Source: JAGQIB01 sp041393395 (GTDB lineage: Bacteria > ARS69). Taken from it: a stretch of DNA of 64,000 nt. This document shows, piece after piece, positions 16,791 through 24,675 of this stretch. The notes under the pieces are model-generated. The model had not been told where the DNA came from and did no database searches. It worked only from the letters and a program-made list of their open reading frames with translations. The translations under genes and the position numbers were made by a program. Location: the NCBI GenBank assembly GCA_041393395.1, contig JAWKKG010000003.1:682001-746000 (forward strand), given 5' to 3'. Position 1 is the stretch's first letter, and each line of letters opens with the position of its first letter.

Positions 16791-18288
16791 CGGTACGCGG
16801 TGCGCCGATACTCGCCGACGCGCGGCGCGGAAGCTCCAGGGACAGCAGCCCGACGTAGAGATACCCGAACAGGAACAGCACCACGAACGGTGCCGCGCCG
16901 AAGAGTCCGTTCTTCAGCGTGAACACGAGCACCCCGAGGAAGTACAGGCCGAGCAGGAGCTCGAAGATCGTGGTGCCGCTGCCGAGGCCGCGATAGGCCT
17001 TGTCGCGCCAGGTACCGCGCGTGCCGTCGATCGCGTACTTCGGCGTCCGGTGGAACGGAGAATCCACTCCGAACAATCCCTCGAGGATCGCGCGGGTGTT
17101 GTTCACGGAGAGGCCGATGGCCACGGACATCACCGCCGGGAGATACCCGACCTGACGCCGCCAGTCGCGGCGGACCTCCGCCACCGCCGCGCCGTAGAAC
17201 ACGAACACGGAGATCGTGGCGAGGCTGAACAGCAGGGTCTCCACCGGCCAGGTCGTGAACCAGCCGGACGCGAAGCGCACCAGAACGGCCGGATAGACGA
17301 AGATGGAGAGCGCCAGAACGAAAAGGTACGCGACGTTCTGCGTGAGGTGCACGGAGCACTCGATCTTGTCGAACGTCGAGAGCGAGGAACGCCAGATCCG
17401 GGGCAGGATCTTCTTGGCCACCTGCACGGAGCCCTTTACCCAGCGGAACTGCTGGCCCTTGTACGCGCGCATGTCCACCGGCAGCTCGGACGGGCACGTC
17501 ACGTCGCGGAGGTAGACGAAGCGCCAGCCGGCGAGCTGCGCGCGGTACGAGAGGTCGAGATCTTCCGTGAGCGTGTCGTGCTGCCAGCCGCCGGCATCCT
17601 CGATGCAACGTCGTCGCCACATGCCGGCGGTGCCGTTGAAGTTCCAGAAGAGGCCGTTCTTGGCGCGGGCCTCGTGCTCGAGCACGAAGTGGCCGTCCAG
17701 GGAGATCGCCTGGATCCTGGCGAGCATGGAGAAGTCCGCATTCAGGTGGTCCCAGCGCACCTGCACCATGCCGACCCCGGGATCCGAGAAGTACGGCACC
17801 ATCCGGCGCAGCAGATCGCGGCGGGGAACGAAGTCCGCGTCGAAGATCAGGACGAGCTCGCCCTTCGCGTCGCGCAGTCCGTGCGCGAGCGCGCCGGCCT
17901 TGTAGCCCGTGCGATCGCCGCGCCGCACGTGGCGAATGTCGAGCCCGGTCGCCGCGAGACGGGCGACCTCGGCGGCGGCCACCGCGACCGTCGCGTCGTT
18001 CGAGTCGTCCAGCACCTGGATCTCGAGCTTCTCGCGGGGATAGTCGATGTCCGCGGCCGCCCGGATCAGGCGCTCCACCACGTAGCGCTCGTTGTACACG
18101 GGCAACTGGATGGTCACGTGCGGGAGCTCCGCGGGCTCCCGCTGCGCGAACTCGCGGCGGCGACCCCGGCGCGCGAGGACGAGCAGCCAGATCCGGCGCA
18201 GCCCGAGGAGGCCGAACACCGACCACAGCGCGAAGTACACGGCGATCAGGGCATCCTGGGATGGCGTGAGTGCGTGTTCGACGCCCAA
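16783..18288 (-). CDS. Processive GT2 membrane glycosyltransferase (cellulose/mannan synthase-like)
   Basis: A 501-residue enzyme: one N-terminal transmembrane helix (about 12-40), the GT-A catalytic domain (about 50-290), and four or five C-terminal helices. The processive D,D,D,QxxRW signature is complete: LDDSND, FDADF, TEDLDLSYR and QQFRW. It resembles bacterial glucomannan/cellulose synthase-like proteins and probably polymerises or transfers sugars across the membrane. I place the start at TTG 18288 because GGAG sits 7 bases before it; a GTG at 18336 is possible but lacks a ribosome-binding site and adds an Arg/Ser-rich leader. The DPM1-like gene follows with an 8-base overlap. Confidence 0.87.
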   Translation of the reverse strand: MGVEHALTPSQDALIAVYFALWSVFGLLGLRRIWLLVLARRGRRREFAQREPAELPHVTIQLPVYNERYVVERLIRAAADIDYPREKLEIQVLDDSNDATVAVAAAEVARLAATGLDIRHVRRGDRTGYKAGALAHGLRDAKGELVLIFDADFVPRRDLLRRMVPYFSDPGVGMVQVRWDHLNADFSMLARIQAISLDGHFVLEHEARAKNGLFWNFNGTAGMWRRRCIEDAGGWQHDTLTEDLDLSYRAQLAGWRFVYLRDVTCPSELPVDMRAYKGQQFRWVKGSVQVAKKILPRIWRSSLSTFDKIECSVHLTQNVAYLFVLALSIFVYPAVLVRFASGWFTTWPVETLLFSLATISVFVFYGAAVAEVRRDWRRQVGYLPAVMSVAIGLSVNNTRAILEGLFGVDSPFHRTPKYAIDGTRGTWRDKAYRGLGSGTTIFELLLGLYFLGVLVFTLKNGLFGAAPFVVLFLFGYLYVGLLSLELPRRASASIGAPRTDA

Positions 18289-18378
18289 ATCCGTGCTCCG
18301 GGTGCGGCGGCCCGAGGGGCCGAGGGACGGCGCCACGCGCCGCGGCGGGTTTGTCCGGGGAACGACCGGGACGGCGGG

Positions 18379-18408
18379 ACCTTAGGGGCCCGCGGCGGTT
18401 CCCGTCAA
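18379..18408 (-). promoter_or_regulatory. Sigma-70-type promoter for the GT2 pair
   Basis: On the minus strand TTGACG (18408-18403) is followed after 18 bases by TAAGGT (18384-18379). It points to the processive glycosyltransferase, with a leader of about 80 bases before the TTG at 18288. Confidence 0.42.
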
Positions 18409-18471
18409 GAAACGCGAGAACCCCGTCCCGCGTGACTTCCACGGCGTCTGTGGGTCGAACGGAGCGTCGGG

Positions 18472-18500
18472 TTGACCGAGGCCCGGGGGCTCGGTAGCCT
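18472..18500 (+). promoter_or_regulatory. Sigma-70-type promoter for the sigma/anti-sigma/thioredoxin cluster
   Basis: TTGACC (18472-18477) and TAGCCT (18495-18500) are separated by exactly 17 bases. Transcription would begin near 18507, 50 bases upstream of the sigma gene. This and the oppositely oriented promoter at 18379-18408 share the 18289-18556 intergenic region. Confidence 0.45.
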
Positions 18501-18556
18501 GCGTCCGCCCACCGGTGAATCCCATTCGACCGATCCCTCATCCGACAAGGCGGAAC

Positions 18557-19171
18557 ATGAACCGAGCCGAGGACGCGGATCTCGTCCGGCGAGCCCGGGA
18601 TGGCGACGAAGCGGCCTTTTCGGATCTCGTGGAGCGCCACCAGGGGCGCGTGTACAACCACGCACTCCGGATGATGGGCAACGTCCAGGACGCGGAGGAA
18701 GTGCTCCAGGACACGTTCGTGCAGGCCTACCGGAATCTGGCCAAGTTCGAGGAACGTTCGCGCTTCTCGACCTGGATCTACCGGATCGCCACGAACGAGG
18801 CGCTGATGCGTCTCCGGAAGGCGAGCCGAAAGGTCGAGACCTCTTTCGAGGATCTCGCACACCCGGACGGCGAGGCCTGGCACGAGGCTCTCCACGACTT
18901 CACGTCCGCGCTGGACGACGTGCAGTCGACGGAGATCCGGGAGGCCCTGGAGAAGGCGCTCGTGGAACTGCCGGAGGAGTACCGCATCGTGTTCACGCTG
19001 CGCGACATCGACGGATTCACGAACGCCGAGGTGGCCGACATCCTGGAGATCTCGGTCGCGGCCGTGAAGTCGAGGTTGCACCGGAGTCGTCTGTTCCTGC
19101 GTGACCGCCTGGCGCAGTTCCACGAGGAGACGCGTACCCGCACTCCGCAGCCGGGGAAGGGCGACGCATGA
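18557..19171 (+). CDS. ECF RNA polymerase sigma factor (SigR/SigE-like)
   Basis: A 204-residue ECF sigma factor. Region 2 is clear (LVRRARDGDEAAFSDLVERHQGRVYNHALRMMGN, then DAEEVLQDTFVQAYRNLAKF) and region 4 carries the helix-turn-helix (LPEEYRIVFTLRDIDGFTNAEVADILEISVAAVKSRLHRSR). The ATG at 18557 is preferred over upstream in-frame starts because it fits region 2 spacing and has AAGGCGGA before it. It is coupled by ATGA to an RsrA-like zinc anti-sigma factor and followed by thioredoxin, an arrangement that points to a thiol-oxidative-stress sigma factor. Confidence 0.92.
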   Translation: MNRAEDADLVRRARDGDEAAFSDLVERHQGRVYNHALRMMGNVQDAEEVLQDTFVQAYRNLAKFEERSRFSTWIYRIATNEALMRLRKASRKVETSFEDLAHPDGEAWHEALHDFTSALDDVQSTEIREALEKALVELPEEYRIVFTLRDIDGFTNAEVADILEISVAAVKSRLHRSRLFLRDRLAQFHEETRTRTPQPGKGDA

Positions 19172-19422
19172 GCGAGAACTGCCCGCGTCAGGTCTGCGAA
19201 CGGGTCCGGCAGCTGCTCTCCGAACTGCTCGACGACGAGCTGCGCGGCGTCGTGCTCGAGGAGGTTCGCATGCATCTCCGGGACTGCCCGGACTGCGTGC
19301 TCGAGGTGGACAGCGTGAAGAAGACGATCCGTCTCTACCGGCAGTGCTCCTGTCAGGACGTGCCGGTGGACATCCGGATCCGGTTGCAGGACGTGATTCG
19401 CCGCGCGAGGGAACAGGGCTAG
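19168..19422 (+). CDS. RsrA-like zinc-binding anti-sigma factor
   Basis: An 84-residue protein whose ATG overlaps the sigma gene stop (ATGA). It has the ZAS zinc motif with H36-x3-C40-x2-C43 (HLRDCPDC) plus upstream C5 and C10, and a C-terminal C60-x-C62 (RQCSCQDVP) matching the C61-C62 region of Streptomyces RsrA, including the following DVP-D-R pattern. In that family, oxidation of these thiols ejects zinc and releases the sigma factor. I infer the same for this protein; the extra N-terminal Cys gives two candidates for the fourth ligand. Confidence 0.85.
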   Translation: MSENCPRQVCERVRQLLSELLDDELRGVVLEEVRMHLRDCPDCVLEVDSVKKTIRLYRQCSCQDVPVDIRIRLQDVIRRAREQG

Positions 19423-19496
19423 CGCGCGGAAGAGTGTGGCCCGTACGAAGGGGAGCCGGAACCGTGGGTTCCGGGGAAGGAAGAAAGGGAGCAGCG

Positions 19497-19823
19497 ATGA
19501 GCAACGCAATGGCAGTGACGGACGGCAATTTCCAGAACGAGGTTCTCGGTTCGAACGTCCCCGTGGTCGTCGACTTCTGGGCGGAGTGGTGCGGCCCGTG
19601 TCGCCTGATCGGTCCCGTGCTCGACGAGCTGGCGGGCGAGTACGGCGGCAAGATGAAGATCACGAAGCTGAACGTCGACGAGAACCCGGCCGTGGCCGGC
19701 CAGTACGGCGTTCGCTCGATCCCCACGCTCCTGTTCTTCAAGGGCGGCAAGATCGTCGATCAGGTGATCGGTGCGGTCCCGAAGTCCGAGCTCAAGAAGC
19801 GGTTCGACGCGACGCTCGCCTGA
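19497..19823 (+). CDS. trxA: Thioredoxin
   Basis: A classical 108-residue thioredoxin: VVVDFWAEWCGPCRLIGPVLDELA contains the WCGPC active site, with the cis-Pro in VRSIPTLLFFKGG. It reduces protein disulfides in the cytoplasm. AAGGGAG upstream supports the ATG at 19497. It lies 74 bases after an RsrA-like anti-sigma gene; thioredoxin genes are the classic targets of the SigR-RsrA system, so this sigma factor may control it. Confidence 0.96.
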   Translation: MSNAMAVTDGNFQNEVLGSNVPVVVDFWAEWCGPCRLIGPVLDELAGEYGGKMKITKLNVDENPAVAGQYGVRSIPTLLFFKGGKIVDQVIGAVPKSELKKRFDATLA

Positions 19824-19869
19824 TCGCCGCGATCGCGCGGAGCAAGGAAAAGCGAAAGAACGCAAAGAT

Positions 19870-19897
19870 GCGGGCCGGGGGGTGACCCTCGGCCCGC
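19870..19897. terminator. Stem-loop downstream of trxA
   Basis: The arms GCGGGCCG (19870-19877) and CGGCCCGC (19890-19897) form a perfect 8-bp stem. A short CGTTTG follows shortly after. It is a plausible terminator for the thioredoxin transcript although the T-run is poor. The remaining 19898-20066 gap shows no clear promoter beyond an isolated TTGACC at about 19995. Confidence 0.4.
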
Positions 19898-20066
19898 GCC
19901 TCGTTTGCGGAGGCCCGCCCCGCGCCACGGTTCCGGACGGTCGGATCGGGGAACCCACGCCCACCGGACGGGTTCGCGGAACGTCGAACGGGGATTGACC
20001 TTCCCTCTGCGCCCGTTTCGTCCGATCATTCCCGCCCGAAGACTCGAAACCCCGGGGGTCCGATCC

Positions 20067-22232
20067 ATGCGCGCTCGTCCGTTCGCGTCCGCGATGTCGC
20101 TCGCGGCAGTTCTGGTCCTCGGCGTCGGTTCGGCCGTCGCCGACGAGATCGCCCGCGCGGCGATCACCGTCGACGCCACGGCCCCGGAGGCACGCGTCAC
20201 CGGCAAGCTCTCCTACACCGCGACTCTCCAGGGCGGGCCGCGCGCCGAGATCTCGCTGTGGTGGGCGCCGGGAGTCACGGTCGAGCAGGCGACGGCGGAC
20301 GGTCGAGCGCTCGGCGTCGCCGAGGCGGGCGAGCGGGGGGGGCGTCGTGGCTGGAAGATCACGCTTCCGTCGCCGATTCCCGCCGGGGAAACCCGCGACA
20401 TCGAAGTTTCCTGGGTCGTCACCGCGCGGGGGATGGCCGGCATCGCTCCCGGGGTCGAGACAGGACGTCTGCTCCCGGGATCCGGCTGGTTCCCGTCCAC
20501 GTCGCCCGAGCTGGACGAACGGCCCGCGCACTCCCTCGACTTTCGCGGCGTCGCGGGGGCGACCGGAGTCGCCGCCGGCAACGCCACCGGCAATGGCTCC
20601 GGCTGGGCCAGCCCGACGGCGGCGCGCCCGTACGTCGTGTGGGGACCGTACCGCGCGGAGTCGATCGAGTTCGCGGGCCGTCCGGCGGTGGCGTACCGCA
20701 CCCCGACCGACACCGGCGAGGTTCCCCGTCTGGATCGTCTCGGACGGATCCTCGAGTCCATCGAAGCCGGCATCGGAAGGGACTTGGCGGCGGAGGACTT
20801 CAAGCTCGTCGACGTGGGAGACGGCGTGGCGTGGGGCGGCCTGAGCACGCTGTTCTGGGACGAGTCCGCGACGGCCTCGATCGCCGCCGGCGGGCGTGAC
20901 GCCTGGCTACACGACCGCGATCTCGCGGGCGCGCTCGCGGCCACGCAGTGGACCGAGCGGTTCCGATTCCTCGGGGATCAGGCGGCGTTCCTGTCGCGCT
21001 CGCTCGCGCTGTACCTCGGTGACGTCGCGACGATCACGCTCGACGACTCCGACGATCTGATTCCCACCGAGCGGATCGTCATCGGCTCGCGCAAGGACGA
21101 CTTCCTCGCCGGCCGCGCCGGCGGCGATCTGCCGTTGCTCGGTCTCCCCGCGAGCGGGCCGCGCGCGACCTGGGTGCTGGCCACCCGCGGCGCTCTGGTC
21201 GCGCACATGCTCGCGGAGGCCTGTCCCTCGCGTTCGCACTTCATCTCCTTCCTCCGGACGTTTCGCGAGCACTACGAGAACCGCGACGTCGACGCCTCCG
21301 TGTTCTCGGGCGACCTCTCCCGCGCGTTCCCGAACCAGCACACCTTCCTGGAGCCGTACTTCCGCACCACGGAGCTCCCGAACTTCGTGATCAAGGACCA
21401 TGCCCCCGATACGAAGCCGGGCGTGAAGGATCGCTACCGCGTGCAGATCGACAACGAGGGCCCGGTCGCGGGGCCGGTCGAGATCGTGACCTTCACCGGG
21501 AAGGGTCAGTTCCTGCGTTCGTTCCGCACGTTCATCGACGCGGGGCAGACCGGCGGGGTGACGTTCCGCGACGCCGGGCGGATCGCACGGATCGAGATCG
21601 ATCCGCGGGGCGCCACCCTCGGGGCGTCGCGTGGCGCCTCGATCGTGGTGGAAGGAGGCGGGGAGGGGCCGCAGGAGCCGCTCGTCCCGGCATTCCCGAT
21701 CATCTCGGGCACATCGCGCCCGTACGAGGTGCAGAATTTCTCGCTGGATCTTCCGTCTCTGAAGGTCCGCAACTTCAACGGATTCGTGCACTGGTGGCAG
21801 ACCTACCACGGCCCGAGTGCCGCGACGCTGGTCGGCGAGGGGGACGTGGAGATCGTGCCGGACGGTGAGCTGGCCGCCGCGTTCGAGGCGAAGATGCACC
21901 GCACGTCGCTCAAGTTCGCCGCCCGCGACATCTTCCTCCGCTTCCCGCTCGACGCGTGGCCGCAGTTCGAGAAGCAGTTCGGTGCGGAGATGGAGTCGCT
22001 GACCGCCGAGCAGGAGCATCGCCGTCGCTTCTCCTACGAGCACTCGTTCCCGACGTACTTCTTCGAGGAATCGCGCGCGCAGGTTCCGCCGCCGGGTTCG
22101 GTGCTGGCCACGTTCGAGATCAGCGGCGACGAACGTCGCGCGTGGGTGCGCTGGCCCCAGTCCGACGGGCGGACCACGATGCGACTCTGGGATCACCTGC
22201 GCGGCACGACCATCTGGGAGGAAACGCGCTGA
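20067..22232 (+). CDS. Secreted M1-aminopeptidase-like protein without a zinc site
   Basis: A 721-residue exported protein with a signal peptide (about 1-25). The layout follows M1 peptidases: an N-terminal beta domain, a central region, and helical segments such as GALVAHMLAEACPSRSHFISFLRTFREHYENRDVD and LEPYFRTTELPNFVI that correspond to the post-catalytic M1 region. A beta-sandwich-like part follows (RYRVQIDNEGPVAGPVEIVTF). No HExxH...E motif is present, so it should not be an active aminopeptidase. The last about 180 residues match nothing I recognise. Its stop overlaps the next gene as CTGA, coupling it to a thioredoxin/DsbD-like lipoprotein. It may be a binding or scaffold protein in the envelope. 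Confidence 0.65.
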   Translation: MRARPFASAMSLAAVLVLGVGSAVADEIARAAITVDATAPEARVTGKLSYTATLQGGPRAEISLWWAPGVTVEQATADGRALGVAEAGERGGRRGWKITLPSPIPAGETRDIEVSWVVTARGMAGIAPGVETGRLLPGSGWFPSTSPELDERPAHSLDFRGVAGATGVAAGNATGNGSGWASPTAARPYVVWGPYRAESIEFAGRPAVAYRTPTDTGEVPRLDRLGRILESIEAGIGRDLAAEDFKLVDVGDGVAWGGLSTLFWDESATASIAAGGRDAWLHDRDLAGALAATQWTERFRFLGDQAAFLSRSLALYLGDVATITLDDSDDLIPTERIVIGSRKDDFLAGRAGGDLPLLGLPASGPRATWVLATRGALVAHMLAEACPSRSHFISFLRTFREHYENRDVDASVFSGDLSRAFPNQHTFLEPYFRTTELPNFVIKDHAPDTKPGVKDRYRVQIDNEGPVAGPVEIVTFTGKGQFLRSFRTFIDAGQTGGVTFRDAGRIARIEIDPRGATLGASRGASIVVEGGGEGPQEPLVPAFPIISGTSRPYEVQNFSLDLPSLKVRNFNGFVHWWQTYHGPSAATLVGEGDVEIVPDGELAAAFEAKMHRTSLKFAARDIFLRFPLDAWPQFEKQFGAEMESLTAEQEHRRRFSYEHSFPTYFFEESRAQVPPPGSVLATFEISGDERRAWVRWPQSDGRTTMRLWDHLRGTTIWEETR

Positions 22233-23359
22233 TTCCGCGGGCGCTTCGACGCTCGCTGGGCGTCGTGGTGATTCCGCTGGCACTCGCGCAATGCGCCTCG
22301 CCGGAGTACCGCAACTACTCGCTGCCGGAAGCGCTCGCCCCCGAGCCGCCCGCGGCGGCCGGCGCCCCGTCGGCTCGGCTCGACGACACGAACTCGGAGT
22401 CGTTGCCGGGGGGCATCCGGCTCGTACACGCGGATCGCGCCCGACTCGCCCCTTCGTTCCGATTCTCCGATGCGCGCGGCGGCGTGCACACGAACGACTC
22501 GCTCGAGGGACGTGTCGTGTGGGTGGATCTGTGGGCGACGTGGTGCGCCACCTGCATCGCGGAGCTTCCGCGCGTGCGCGAGCTGCAGGGTCGCCAGCAG
22601 GCCCGGGGCCTCGTGGTCCTCGGAGTGTGTCGCGACTCCCCGCACTCCGAGTTCACGCGCATCGCGGGGAAGGCCTGGGTGGAGGGGATTGCACTGATCG
22701 ACGCCTCCGCGTACCGCGACTTCCCGTTCCCTTACGCCGCGTTCCCGACCTCGGTGCTGCTCGATCGGGCCGGGCGGGTGCGCGCATACTGGCGCGGGCA
22801 CCGGGATCTCGCGGCCGTCGAGGCGGCGCTCGAACGGCTGCTCGAGGAACCGGGGGGCGGCGAACCGCTCGGGTCGTCGGCGCCGGAGGTGATCGTGCTG
22901 CCGGAGCCGGAACCGTTGCCCACGTCCGCCGACGTCGTGACCGCCGAGCTCGTGACGGAAGAGCGCTCGCTCGACGCCGACGGCTACTACCGCGCGCGCG
23001 TGCGCCTCGAGATCTCCGAGGGCTGGCACGTCGCCGCCGCCGGCGAGCCCGGCCTCGTGGGGATGGACGTGCGCTTCGTCGACTCGCCCGCGATCCGCAC
23101 GTTCGACCGGCTGCTGCCACGGCCCGCCGAGCGCGAGATCGCGGGGATCCGTCAGTCGGTCTACGATGGGCACGTGGAGATGCAGATCTTCGGATTCCTC
23201 GAGGCAGCCGGACCGCCCGGCGAGCGGGTTCCGCTCCGGGTCGTCGCGTCCGTGCAGGCGTGCGACGACACGAAGTGTCTCCTGCCGGCGGAGATCCCGC
23301 TGGAGGTCGAGTTCGTGCGTCCGCGGCCGGAGCGCGAGAGCGACGGGGGGCTCCGGTGA
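22229..23359 (+). CDS. Envelope lipoprotein with thioredoxin-like and DsbD-N-like domains
   Basis: A 376-residue predicted lipoprotein. The signal (RALRRSLGVVVIPLALAQC) ends in a lipobox with Cys22. A TlpA-like thioredoxin domain (about 75-215) has DLWATWCATC (C106, C109) and the cis-Pro AFPTSVLLD. A second domain (about 235-370) resembles the N-terminal domain of DsbD, including its Cys pair in QACDDTKCLLP. The protein could both receive and pass on electrons. The start appears to be CTG 22229, overlapping the upstream TGA and lying 7 bases after GGGAGG; no ATG, GTG or TTG leaves an intact signal peptide. Its own stop overlaps the histidine kinase start (GTGA), so redox protein and two-component system are co-expressed. 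Confidence 0.78.
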   Translation: MIPRALRRSLGVVVIPLALAQCASPEYRNYSLPEALAPEPPAAAGAPSARLDDTNSESLPGGIRLVHADRARLAPSFRFSDARGGVHTNDSLEGRVVWVDLWATWCATCIAELPRVRELQGRQQARGLVVLGVCRDSPHSEFTRIAGKAWVEGIALIDASAYRDFPFPYAAFPTSVLLDRAGRVRAYWRGHRDLAAVEAALERLLEEPGGGEPLGSSAPEVIVLPEPEPLPTSADVVTAELVTEERSLDADGYYRARVRLEISEGWHVAAAGEPGLVGMDVRFVDSPAIRTFDRLLPRPAEREIAGIRQSVYDGHVEMQIFGFLEAAGPPGERVPLRVVASVQACDDTKCLLPAEIPLEVEFVRPRPERESDGGLR

Positions 23360-24675
23360 GCAGCCGCCGGGCCGGGTCCGCCCGCGGCGTCCTGCTGCTC
23401 TCCTTTCTCGTCCTCACCCTGGTCATCATCAACGGCTCGAACTGGTTCGTGCTTTCGCGCGTCCGCGGATCACTGGAGCGCGAGCTCGGCCTGCGACTCG
23501 TCACCGTGGCGAGTTCGGCGGTGAGCGCCGCCACGCCGGACCTGCTGCTGGCGCCGGACGTCGCGTCGGACCGGTTCGTCCGCCGAACGTTGGAGGAGAT
23601 CTCCCTCCGTCACGATCTCGACGACGTCTTTCTGCTCGATCCGGACGGCAACCTCCTGTTCGCGCTCGTCGGCGAGGAGTCGCTCGGCGACGCGATCCTC
23701 GGGGCGGACCCGGCGCCGCTCGCCCGCGCGGCGGCCGGAGTCGCGTCGGCGTCGACCACGATCCGGGTGGAGGGCACGGACCGGCAGGCCGGCTACGCCC
23801 CGGTCGAGGACTGGGACGGAACCACGGAGGCCGTCCTCGCCGTGACCGCGAGCGGCGGCTTCCTGGCGACCTGGCCCGCTCTGTCCCGCACCCTCACGGC
23901 GATCTCGATCGGCAGTGCCGTGCTGGTGGCGGGCCTTGCGGCGTTCTTCTTCGGCATGTCGCGGCGACTCGCCACCACGGAGGCGGCGCTCGCGCGCAAC
24001 GAGGTGCTCACGTCGATGGGAATGATGGCCGCCGGCGTGGCGCACGAGATCCGCAATCCGCTCGCGATCATCTCCGGTACCGCCGAGCGGCTGAAACGCA
24101 AGTTCGGCGCGGGTTCGGACGATCCGCTGTTCGAGTACATCCCGGAAGAGGTCGAGAGACTGAACGGGATCGTGGAGAGCTATCTCCGGTTCGCCCGGGA
24201 CGAGAGTCCCGTGCTCGCGCCCGCCGATCTCGCGGCGCTCGTGGAGCGGAGCGTTCGGCTCGCGCGCGAGGAGCTCGAGCGCGGAGGCGTCGAGATCGTG
24301 GTGAGCGGAACCGAGTCGCCGGTGGCGGTGGACGTCGACGCGCCGCGGTTCCACCAGGTGATGCTCAACCTGTTGTTGAACGCGGCCCAGGCGATGCCGG
24401 ATGGCGGCCGGATCGACGTGACGCTGGCGCGTGATGCGGGACGAGCGCGCCTCATCGTGAAGGACCGGGGTCCCGGCTTCTCCGAGGAGGCGTTACGGAC
24501 GGGCTTCGAGCCGTTCTTCACCACGAAGGAGCAGGGTTCGGGACTCGGGCTCACGATGGTGCGGCGGATCGTGGAGGCGCACGCGGGATTCGTGTCGCTC
24601 GCCAACGATCCCGCCGGCGGTGCTATCGTGACGCTCGACCTGCCGATGCGACGCGACGCGGAGGAGAACCCCTGA
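23356..24675 (+). CDS. Membrane sensor histidine kinase (NtrB-like partner)
   Basis: A 439-residue kinase with two transmembrane helices (about 12-32 and 180-202) flanking an extracytoplasmic sensor region of about 150 residues. The cytoplasmic part has HisKA with H230 (AAGVAHEIRNPLAI) and HATPase boxes (LLNAAQAM, DRGPGF, GSGLGL). There is no HAMP or receiver domain. GTG 23356 overlaps the preceding stop. The next gene is a sigma-54-dependent response regulator overlapping by one base, so this is its cognate kinase. Being coupled to the redox lipoprotein, it may sense envelope thiol or folding state; that is inference. Confidence 0.92.
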   Translation: MSSRRAGSARGVLLLSFLVLTLVIINGSNWFVLSRVRGSLERELGLRLVTVASSAVSAATPDLLLAPDVASDRFVRRTLEEISLRHDLDDVFLLDPDGNLLFALVGEESLGDAILGADPAPLARAAAGVASASTTIRVEGTDRQAGYAPVEDWDGTTEAVLAVTASGGFLATWPALSRTLTAISIGSAVLVAGLAAFFFGMSRRLATTEAALARNEVLTSMGMMAAGVAHEIRNPLAIISGTAERLKRKFGAGSDDPLFEYIPEEVERLNGIVESYLRFARDESPVLAPADLAALVERSVRLAREELERGGVEIVVSGTESPVAVDVDAPRFHQVMLNLLLNAAQAMPDGGRIDVTLARDAGRARLIVKDRGPGFSEEALRTGFEPFFTTKEQGSGLGLTMVRRIVEAHAGFVSLANDPAGGAIVTLDLPMRRDAEENP

